This document shows, piece by piece, positions 1 to 4,418 of a DNA stretch of 5,259 bases. The stretch is from Candidatus Saccharimonadota bacterium (lineage in GTDB: Bacteria; Patescibacteriota; Saccharimonadia; Saccharimonadales; JACDFO01). Each line of letters begins with the position of its first letter. Positions within the stretch are counted from its first letter, which is position 1. The DNA lies in NCBI GenBank assembly GCA_013815785.1, contig JACDFO010000049.1:1-5259 (forward strand), written 5' to 3'. The position numbers and the translations under genes were made by a program. Below the pieces are notes generated by a model, which saw only the letters and a list, made by a program, of their open reading frames with translations, did no database searches and was not told where the DNA came from.

Positions 1-1
1 C

Positions 2-637
2 CAGTATCCAGTGCGACGCTTTCAGAAGGGCGAGATTATACTCGTACAGGGAGAAGTACCCAAAAGTGCTTACATTGTTAAAAAGGGTGTGGTTAAGTCA
101 TATAATCTAACTGCGCAAGGTGAAGAAAAGCCGATTAGTTTCGATGTCGTAGGCGAAATGTTTCCTATCGCTTGGATGTTTGGCAAAGCCAAATTTGCGC
201 AATATTATTATGAAGCCTTTAGTGACTGTGAAGTGTATGCTCTGCTCCCCGAGGAATACATAGGTTTTCTTAAAAAGGATCCCGCGGTCTTGTTTGAAAC
301 GTTCGACGGATTTGTCTCGAACCATATCAATCACCAAATGCGTATCAATGCACTTGAACAATCTAAGGCGGCTGCTAAAGTCCTCTATACAATTCACTTT
401 TTATGCTTACGTTTTGGTCGTGAAATTAAGGCAGATACTGTACGGATTGAATTACCACTAACACAGCAAGATTTAGCTAATTTCATGGGACTTACGCGTG
501 AAACTACTGGGATTGAGCTCAAAAGACTGCAGCGCCAAGGTGTTTTATCGTATCGTAAGCAAAATTATTTGGTCAAAACGAATGAATTGGATGAATTATT
601 GGATGAAGATTATGACCAAGGCCATTTGGACAAATAA
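2..637 (+). CDS. Crp/Fnr-family transcriptional regulator (5' end cut by window)
   Basis: Cytoplasmic dimeric DNA-binding regulator of the Crp/Fnr family. The frame is open to the first bases of the window, and the cNMP-like fold begins almost at once (FQKGEIILVQGE), so the true start lies upstream. The GTG at 11 would remove the usual N-terminal residues. Numbered from that GTG, residues 4-90 form the beta-roll sensor domain, about 95-130 the long dimerisation helix, and 145-190 a winged helix with the helix-turn-helix at 150-176. The recognition helix reads G-L-T-R-E-T-T-G-I (R163, E164), keeping the Arg-Glu pair of E. coli CRP but with Ile where CRP has its third contact Arg. The phosphate-binding cassette (G-E-x-x-L...R-A-A) of cAMP binders is not recognisable around G48-E49, and there is no Fnr-type cysteine cluster. 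The ligand is therefore unlikely to be cAMP or an Fe-S cluster (inference). An acidic tail follows the wing. It ends at a terminator and faces a convergent small gene. Confidence 0.9.
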   Translation, partial: QYPVRRFQKGEIILVQGEVPKSAYIVKKGVVKSYNLTAQGEEKPISFDVVGEMFPIAWMFGKAKFAQYYYEAFSDCEVYALLPEEYIGFLKKDPAVLFETFDGFVSNHINHQMRINALEQSKAAAKVLYTIHFLCLRFGREIKADTVRIELPLTQQDLANFMGLTRETTGIELKRLQRQGVLSYRKQNYLVKTNELDELLDEDYDQGHLDK

Positions 638-663
638 AAATCACCCGTTTTAAGGGGTGATTT
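638..663. terminator. Bidirectional intrinsic terminator between convergent genes
   Basis: A perfect 9 bp stem (AAATCACCC at 638-646, GGGTGATTT at 655-663) with an 8-nt loop starts right after the regulator's stop codon. On the plus strand the stem is followed by only three U before G. On the minus strand it runs into TTTTTATTTG, a better U-tract. It probably ends both the regulator transcript and the convergent transcript of the 49-residue gene. Confidence 0.75.
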
Positions 664-686
664 GTCAAATCTGTAATAGGTGAAGC

Positions 687-836
687 TTAAAGAGCTCTTT
701 TGAACTCTTGCTCTTTGCGACGCAAAAATCTCTCAGCTTTTAGTTCCCAGTTGCTTGATATTTCTTCGTATAAATCTTCAAAACTCATTACATCTGATAC
801 TCGTGTAGGTTTGTTTATAAGTTTAAACTTTTTCAT
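687..836 (-). CDS. Conserved-looking 49-residue small protein, function unknown
   Basis: ATG at 836-834, TAA at 689-687. The product starts MKKFKLINKPTRVSDVMSFE and ends KEQEFKRAL. I do not recognise a named family. The first 15 residues are basic and Pro-containing; residues 18-49 look like an amphipathic helix rich in Glu, Lys and Arg with one Trp (W30). There is no membrane segment or signal peptide, so it is probably cytoplasmic, perhaps acting by binding a protein or nucleic acid (inference). Support for a real gene: two purine-rich Shine-Dalgarno-like blocks just upstream, a plausible promoter with two CRP-like sites, a terminator 24 bp after the stop, and no competing frame. It is downstream of the membrane-protein operon on the same strand, 115 bp away, but seems to have its own promoter. 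The short intergenic resemblance to small proteins seen in Saccharibacteria is only an impression from memory. Confidence 0.72.
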   Translation of the reverse strand: MKKFKLINKPTRVSDVMSFEDLYEEISSNWELKAERFLRRKEQEFKRAL

Positions 837-858
837 ATCTCCCCTAGGCCTCCCTTTT
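837..858 (-). promoter_or_regulatory. Double Shine-Dalgarno-like leader of the 49-residue gene
   Basis: On the minus strand the leader carries AAAAGGGAGG (858-849), ending 12 nt before the ATG, and AGGGGAG (845-839), ending only 2 nt before it. Neither spacing is ideal, but both match the anti-SD closely, unlike any other gene start in the window. The two blocks are separated by CCT, so the leader could also fold on itself. Confidence 0.55.
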
Positions 859-877
859 ATTGCTTAATCGTACTATT

Positions 878-883
878 AGCATA
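878..883 (-). promoter_or_regulatory. Putative -10 of the 49-residue gene
   Basis: The minus strand reads TATGCT here (4/6 to TATAAT), the same hexamer proposed for the operon starting at 2347. A 6-nt discriminator puts the transcription start near 871 (an A), giving a leader of about 35 nt. No good -35 lies at the right distance, as expected for an activator-dependent promoter. An alternative -10 is TCTAAT at 895-890. Confidence 0.4.
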
Positions 884-904
884 TGCGCTATTAGATACCT
901 TTAC

Positions 905-920
905 TGCGAAATAATTCACA
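905..920. promoter_or_regulatory. CRP-like operator, proximal site
   Basis: TGCGA-AATAAT-TCACA matches the Crp consensus TGTGA-N6-TCACA at 9 of 10 specified bases, with the correct 6-nt spacer. Its centre (912.5) is at -41.5 relative to the predicted start at 871 on the minus strand, the class II activator position. The match and spacing are seen in the sequence; binding is inferred. Confidence 0.5.
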
Positions 921-925
921 AAGAT

Positions 926-945
926 TACGTGATAATACTCACATA
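926..945 (-). terminator. Possible weak terminator after the DUF998-like gene
   Basis: On the minus strand TATGTGA (945-939) pairs with TCACGTA (932-926) around a 6-nt loop: seven pairs, one of them G-U. It starts 6 nt after the TAG stop. The following bases (ATCTTTGTG) contain only a short U-run, and the stem is AT-rich, so it would be weak. It overlaps the distal CRP-like site, which explains the symmetry equally well. Confidence 0.25.
928..943. promoter_or_regulatory. CRP-like operator, distal site
   Basis: CGTGA-TAATAC-TCACA is also a 9/10 match to TGTGA-N6-TCACA, centred 23 bp from the proximal site and at about -64.5 from the predicted start. It begins 8 nt beyond the stop codon of the DUF998-like gene. 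The same bases form an RNA hairpin (926-945), so the site could instead be, or also be, a weak terminator. Confidence 0.45.
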
Positions 946-951
946 CGTTCG

Positions 952-1680
952 CTAATCTATTAAAACTATGCGACGCACTGATTTAGACAGCTGACTGCGG
1001 TTACCTTCGCCTTGATAGGTCTTTACTCCTACCCATAAAAGGTAGCCCAATAACATTAGGCATTCGCCCAGTAGAGCTACATTGTACCAACCGGCCAGTC
1101 GCGAGGATCCATAGGTCAGCCAGCCGCCAGTAACAATTAATACTAAAGAACTCATTCTAATTGCTAACCAATGAATGTGCCGGCTTCGTTTGCTGGGTTT
1201 ACTAAGCAAACCATCAAACACCACAGTTGCAATCATGCTGATTCCGGCTAGCAATAAACCAAAAGAATGAATGTCGCTATTCCAGCTGATAGGTACTAGC
1301 GCTACTATATATAATCCGAAAATGGTCAGGGTCATCAAGCCCGTAACGGGCATGGTACGTTTCCAGGTACGTGCCAAGTAATTGCGCCAGCGCCACATGC
1401 CATACGCACCTACAAAAACTGAACCTGCAAAATACGGAGCAGTACGGACGTCGTTGCCAAAATCACTGAACGCTGTCGATACATCCCGGAGCTCTGGTTT
1501 GATGGCAAAACAAATGGCAAAGCCGAGCGACATCATGCTAATGCCTGCAATGCCCCAAAATCGGCCATGTAAGCTACTAAAAAAACGAAAAATTAGAACT
1601 TTGTCCAAAAGTACACGTATTTTCTGCTTCTTGTATTTTATCTTTATATAACGTTGTCTTGAAACTGATTTCTGACGCAT
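952..1680 (-). CDS. Polytopic membrane protein, DUF998-like
   Basis: A 242-residue membrane protein with a very basic N-terminus (residues 1-40, many Lys/Arg, likely cytoplasmic) and about six membrane segments: roughly 42-60, 83-97, 109-131, 138-158, 171-190 and 196-218. The loop after the first segment carries F-S-D-F-G-N-D followed by A-P-Y-F, and segment 3 ends V-P-I-S-W-N-S before I-H-S. This pattern (S-D-x-G-N after TM1, then P...x-H-S at the TM3/TM4 junction) is what I associate with DUF998 proteins, whose biochemical role is not established. A Frag1/DRAM-like membrane family is the main alternative. The start is chosen because the upstream gene's TAA is followed by one A and then this ATG, indicating translational coupling; there is no strong SD of its own. 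It is the second gene of a minus-strand operon and ends with TAG. Confidence 0.8.
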   Translation of the reverse strand: MRQKSVSRQRYIKIKYKKQKIRVLLDKVLIFRFFSSLHGRFWGIAGISMMSLGFAICFAIKPELRDVSTAFSDFGNDVRTAPYFAGSVFVGAYGMWRWRNYLARTWKRTMPVTGLMTLTIFGLYIVALVPISWNSDIHSFGLLLAGISMIATVVFDGLLSKPSKRSRHIHWLAIRMSSLVLIVTGGWLTYGSSRLAGWYNVALLGECLMLLGYLLWVGVKTYQGEGNRSQLSKSVRRIVLID

Positions 1681-1681
1681 T

Positions 1682-2347
1682 TTATTTTCTTACTACTCGC
1701 TGAGCCAATAGCTTACGTAGTATTTGTGATGACATAAATAATTCGAAAACTTCTTCTATAGGAATCATTATTATTCGGTAAACTTCGGTGTTTGAATAAA
1801 CATATGTGCCTAAAATTTCAATCATAACTACGCCTACTCCCATAATTGCTACGAGCAGTAGGATATCCGAAAAAACACGGAGTTGTTTATGATACCTGCG
1901 TAATATAAATATAACTACGACCAAGAACGTTATTACTCCTATCGCTGGAACTACCCAAGCGTGGTACAGAGGGTTTGACCCCGTTATATTGAGTAATTTA
2001 CGAACTGGTTTAGCCAACTGCTCATGTAAAATCAAAATTTCGTCTAAAGCGAAGTAACTGAATAAAATTGCCAATAAACCCCAGCCCATCTTTTGTACGA
2101 AATGTTTGGCCTGAAATATCAAAGCTAGAGACGTTAATGAACTTAAGCCTAGTAGCAAGCTGCTCGTGGCTGTAGGAATGTTGTATTCTCGGTCTAGGTC
2201 GAACCATGATGCTAGAGTGGCAACAGATTCGTTGGGACTATTTAGAGTGAGGAGTACTGCTGTCCAATGCGCGAGCAACAGAAACGCGATCCAACCATAC
2301 ACGTATGGCATAAAACGGCTCACATTCGTAGCCGGCTTGTTATTCAT
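1682..2347 (-). CDS. Polytopic membrane protein with LDE...LHE motif, function unknown
   Basis: A 221-residue protein with five or six membrane segments, roughly 15-35, 58-79, 86-106, 129-149, 159-181 and perhaps 190-208. Charged residues sit at the membrane boundaries: D50-L-D52-R-E-Y-N-I-P-T before segment 2, L-D102-E103 with L-H108-E109 at the end of segment 3, and I-E198-E199-x-x-E202 near the C-terminus. I recall unnamed bacterial membrane proteins with the same three motifs (D-x-E-x-N-I-P-T, L-D-E...H-E, E-E...E), so this looks like a conserved but uncharacterised family. The Asp/Glu/His set could bind a metal, as in intramembrane hydrolases, but that is inference. It is first in an operon with the DUF998-like gene 1 nt downstream. 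The ATG at 2347 lacks an SD, and a -10-like TATGCT lies 6 nt before it, so the mRNA may be leaderless. Confidence 0.82.
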   Translation of the reverse strand: MNNKPATNVSRFMPYVYGWIAFLLLAHWTAVLLTLNSPNESVATLASWFDLDREYNIPTATSSLLLGLSSLTSLALIFQAKHFVQKMGWGLLAILFSYFALDEILILHEQLAKPVRKLLNITGSNPLYHAWVVPAIGVITFLVVVIFILRRYHKQLRVFSDILLLVAIMGVGVVMIEILGTYVYSNTEVYRIIMIPIEEVFELFMSSQILRKLLAQRVVRK

Positions 2348-2353
2348 AAAATA

Positions 2354-2382
2354 AGCATAACTTGTATCCCTGTTAGATACAA
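2354..2382 (-). promoter_or_regulatory. Promoter of the membrane-protein operon
   Basis: On the minus strand, -35 TTGTAT (2382-2377, 3/6), a 17-bp spacer, and -10 TATGCT (2359-2354, 4/6). Six bases (2353-2348) separate the -10 from the ATG at 2347, so transcription would begin at or next to the start codon. Confidence 0.5.
2362..2382. repeat. Perfect 7-bp inverted repeat over the -35 and spacer (operator candidate)
   Basis: TTGTATC (2362-2368) and GATACAA (2376-2382) are perfect inverted repeats 7 nt apart. The dyad covers the proposed -35 and most of the spacer of the minus-strand promoter, and it would lie upstream of any leaderless transcript. This favours a protein-binding operator over an RNA hairpin. 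No U-tract follows it on either strand. Confidence 0.45.
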
Positions 2383-2462
2383 ATCACTACTTGCTTTGAC
2401 CATCTATGTTTACATACCTCTACTTGTAAGCAATAAATATAGGTTGTAGAACATATATTCTG

Positions 2463-2468
2463 TATAAT
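2463..2468 (+). promoter_or_regulatory. Consensus -10 of the methyltransferase-like gene
   Basis: TATAAT, a perfect -10 hexamer, directly preceded by TG. No convincing -35 exists at 16-18 bp (TTGTAG at 2444 is only 13 bp away). Transcription would start near 2475, leaving a leader of about 20 nt before the ATG at 2495. Confidence 0.6.
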
Positions 2469-2476
2469 TGGCAATA

Positions 2477-2494
2477 ATATTTGGGAAATATATT
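2477..2494 (+). promoter_or_regulatory. Weak Shine-Dalgarno in a small inverted repeat
   Basis: GGGAA (2483-2487) ends 7 nt before the ATG at 2495, a good spacing for a partial SD. Flanking ATATTT (2477-2482) and AAATAT (2486-2491) are inverted repeats with GGG as the loop. The stem is all A-T, so any effect on translation would be slight. Confidence 0.4.
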
Positions 2495-3775
2495 ATGGAT
2501 AGCGAAAATGCTTTATCTTCCAGTCGTTTGGTTGTGCCAAACCTACCCGTTTCGAAGCGTGTAGGTAGTCTCCTTCGTTCCATGGAATATTTTGTACAGA
2601 ACCCTCCGAATGGCGAACGTGATGATATAGAATCTGCATTCTACAGTGCAGTATTGGATCAGCAACACGCTCGACCGGACTTTGGCGAGCTGATACAGGA
2701 TTTTGTTGCAGCCCGACCCGAACTGACTACAACGCACACCAGGTACTTGCTAAGGAGTAGTTTTCAAAAAATTGCCGTTCGACAACATGCCGATTATCCG
2801 GAAGGTTTTAATCAAACCAAGTGGAAAAACATAATTAGTAGCTATTTGGACGATTCATCTATTAAAAATGAGATAGTTTCTGACTTACATAATCGCCATT
2901 TGCAGACGAATATTAAAGATCGTTATAAGTCATTGCCCGTAATAATTGGTTGGATGCGTGCTAACAAACGCATTGGACATGAAGTAAATATTTTGGATTT
3001 TGGGAGTAGTAGAAATCATGGACTCAAACACCTTTCGCTAATGGATAAAATATCTGGCGTGAGATTTAGCGACACGGTAGTGGTTGAGCCGATTTCTGAA
3101 AGCCCAGCAGGTTCGCAGGATACTTTGGTTAATGAGCGTCATACAGCGGCTTTTAATCATCATCAGAACATGCCTGTGAACCTTAGGGTGGGACTTGGAA
3201 TTGATAAAGAAAGCATCGATGACCCCACTAACGCTGAATGGGCACGGGCAAACCTCACGCACCGCGAATTTAAGGAGCACAAAGTAGATGAGTACGACCT
3301 GCTAGATATTATGCCGGTGAGTCAAAATGTTCGTTTTCAACAGTATGATTTACTAGACGCAGATCAAAGCAAATTTTTTGAAGTTTCGCCGGATGACCAA
3401 GGCGGATTTGATATTGTTTCGATGTTTACTATGCTAAATCAAATGTCCGAAACCGATCGCCATAGGTTTTTGCGGCTGGCTCGGCGATACGCAGACCCAA
3501 TGGGAGTGGTGGTTGTTCAGGATTTTGCGCGGGTCAATCAGGATTTATCGACGGATATAGAGTTTTTGGATGCAGACTGGAATAAAGGCTTTTCCCACAG
3601 GACTATTGTTTTGGATATGTTGAAGCCGGTAAAGTACCAAGAGGCTTTTCTGTATGCCACTGGCAGGTGTGATAAGGTGCAGATAGCAGTGGGCGAAACG
3701 GCCGTCAAGCTTGTTGCTGGTGGTAATACAGCCGCTGTGAATCTCGCTGAGTTTTTAGACGTTACATCTGTTTAA
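2495..3775 (+). CDS. Class I SAM-dependent methyltransferase-like protein
   Basis: 426 residues, cytoplasmic, no membrane segment. Residues 1-150 are mainly helical and unrecognised. The rest reads like a Rossmann methyltransferase: beta1 V-N-I-L-D-F-G-S-S (164-172) with a non-canonical glycine loop running to N-H-G (G176); beta2 T-V-V-V-E-P (194-199), whose Glu198 is placed to bind the SAM ribose; beta3 N-V-R-F-Q-Q-Y-D-L-L-D (278-288); beta4 F-D-I-V-S-M-F-T-M-L-N-Q-M (305-317); and beta5 G-V-V-V-V-Q-D-F (337-344). A charged insertion of about 75 residues separates beta2 from beta3. The C-terminus (about 375-426) seems to complete the sheet. The substrate is unknown; the loss of G-x-G-x-G leaves open a non-enzymatic or altered cofactor role. 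ATG 2495 is preferred over an in-frame TTG at 2468 because the TTG's first base is part of the -10. The last 21 bp overlap the convergent GAF-like gene. Confidence 0.78.
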   Translation: MDSENALSSSRLVVPNLPVSKRVGSLLRSMEYFVQNPPNGERDDIESAFYSAVLDQQHARPDFGELIQDFVAARPELTTTHTRYLLRSSFQKIAVRQHADYPEGFNQTKWKNIISSYLDDSSIKNEIVSDLHNRHLQTNIKDRYKSLPVIIGWMRANKRIGHEVNILDFGSSRNHGLKHLSLMDKISGVRFSDTVVVEPISESPAGSQDTLVNERHTAAFNHHQNMPVNLRVGLGIDKESIDDPTNAEWARANLTHREFKEHKVDEYDLLDIMPVSQNVRFQQYDLLDADQSKFFEVSPDDQGGFDIVSMFTMLNQMSETDRHRFLRLARRYADPMGVVVVQDFARVNQDLSTDIEFLDADWNKGFSHRTIVLDMLKPVKYQEAFLYATGRCDKVQIAVGETAVKLVAGGNTAAVNLAEFLDVTSV

Positions 3776-4327
3776 GCTGCCTGTGGCAAGTTCAGCGTAT
3801 TTTTTCATAAAAGCATGGTGTTCTGAAGTTATGTTTTCTGGCTGTACGTAATAACTATAAATTATCGCTCCACGGTCTTGGATATCCGTCAGCGGATAAA
3901 TTACACTACAGCCAATACCAGCACCAGCCTGATTGAAGCGAGCTTCTTCAGCCGTGAGCGCTGGTACGAAAAGATCATGCCAGTCGGACGTTACTTGATA
4001 CTTGCCACTATGAATAGCTTTTGCGATTACATTAGCCTCATTGGTCAAAGGTATTTGGATTTCGCGAAACTTCTTTACTGAGTAGTCAAGTGCTCCTTTT
4101 GCATGTTCGGTATCTGATAGCGCGATTCTGTCAATTGTTTCAGTCTGACTGTTTACTAGCAGCAATACTATAATTCCTAATCCAAGTGGCGCCCCACTGG
4201 CAAGAGTATTGAACGGGCTATTTACTACAGCTTGAAACAGTTTTTCTTTGCTAATCTCGGCTTCTGTTAGAGTTGTTTCGAGTTCTTGTATATATTTCGC
4301 GGACAGTCGGTAGGCTTTCATCATCAT
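3755..4327 (-). CDS. Stand-alone GAF-like domain protein
   Basis: Up to 190 residues. An N-terminal charged helix (about 8-35) precedes what looks like a single GAF sensor fold: a hydrophobic strand G-L-G-I-I-V-L-L-L-V (49-58), the element I-P-L-T...N-V-I-A-K-A-I-H-S-G-K (92-109), D-L-F-V-P (118-122), G-I-G-C-S-V-I-Y-P-L (137-146), G-A-I-I-Y-S-Y-Y (153-160), and a final helix H-A-F-M-K-K-Y-A-E-L-A (171-181). The Y-P-L...G-A-I-I-Y-S-Y order is the classic end of GAF domains. GAF domains bind small molecules such as cyclic nucleotides; the ligand here is unknown. No output domain (kinase, GGDEF, HTH) is present, so it would have to act through a partner. Three ATGs in a row (4327, 4324, 4321) open the gene; a -10-like TATACT ends 2 nt before the first, so Met2 or Met3 may be the real start. 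No SD is seen. Confidence 0.75.
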   Translation of the reverse strand: MMMKAYRLSAKYIQELETTLTEAEISKEKLFQAVVNSPFNTLASGAPLGLGIIVLLLVNSQTETIDRIALSDTEHAKGALDYSVKKFREIQIPLTNEANVIAKAIHSGKYQVTSDWHDLFVPALTAEEARFNQAGAGIGCSVIYPLTDIQDRGAIIYSYYVQPENITSEHHAFMKKYAELATGSLNRCNV

Positions 4328-4329
4328 TA

Positions 4330-4335
4330 AGTATA
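4330..4335 (-). promoter_or_regulatory. Putative -10 of the GAF-like gene
   Basis: The minus strand reads TATACT (5/6 to TATAAT). The three candidate ATGs begin 2, 5 and 8 nt after it. Normal spacing to the start of transcription would make Met2 or Met3 the leaderless start. The -35 is poor (TTGTAC at 19 bp). A second option is TATTTT at 4352-4347, which would give a short leader. Confidence 0.45.
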
Positions 4336-4376
4336 CTAACTTTCACAAAATACCGTACAAAGATAAGCCGTTCACT

Positions 4377-4390
4377 AGATGAGCTAATCT
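4377..4390. repeat. Imperfect 14-bp palindrome upstream of the GH3 gene
   Basis: AGATGAGCTAATCT pairs with itself at 6 of 7 symmetric positions. It covers the expected -35 position (about 4383-4388) of the GH3 promoter in the 91-bp divergent region, so it could be an operator. Short AT-rich dyads like this also arise by chance. Confidence 0.25.
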
Positions 4391-4402
4391 GAAGTAAATC
4401 AA

Positions 4403-4411
4403 TGTTAAGAT
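4403..4411 (+). promoter_or_regulatory. Putative extended -10 of the GH3 gene
   Basis: TG-T-TAAGAT has the extended -10 TGn element followed by a 4/6 hexamer (4406-4411). The ATG at 4419 begins 7 nt after it, so transcription would start at about the start codon. No -35 is recognisable and no purine-rich SD precedes the ATG. Confidence 0.4.
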
Positions 4412-4418
4412 ATTACTA

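Noticed and set aside
107..397. Open frame on the minus strand inside the Crp/Fnr gene
   Set aside because: Antisense to a clear gene, with no SD, promoter or recognisable protein character. The same applies to frames antisense to the other genes, e.g. 2543-2737, 3038-3280 and 4623-4817.
689..700. Perfect palindrome AAAGAGCTCTTT
   Set aside because: It encodes the last codons of the 49-residue protein, has no loop or U-tract, and sits downstream of the promoter; most likely chance.
873..894. Direct repeat CTATTAG (873-879 and 888-894)
   Set aside because: The copies overlap the proposed -10 region and are short and AT-rich. They could be a binding site, but there is nothing else to support that.
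1382..1651. Plus-strand open frame antisense to the DUF998-like gene
   Set aside because: The product has no domain character, while the opposite frame gives a coherent six-segment membrane protein coupled to its neighbour.
2468..2494. In-frame TTG at 2468 as an earlier start of the methyltransferase-like gene
   Set aside because: Its first base is the last base of a perfect TATAAT -10, so it would not be transcribed from that promoter; ATG 2495 has a partial SD at good spacing.
3776..3805. Hairpin (TGCC-TGT-GGCA) followed by a T6 run after the methyltransferase-like gene
   Set aside because: The stem is only four pairs and the T-run begins 12 nt later; it also lies inside the GAF-like coding region. 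Not convincing as a terminator.
4147..4212. Membrane segment in the GAF-like protein (residues about 38-58)
   Set aside because: The uninterrupted hydrophobic stretch is only about 12 residues and fits the first beta strand of the GAF fold better than a membrane helix.
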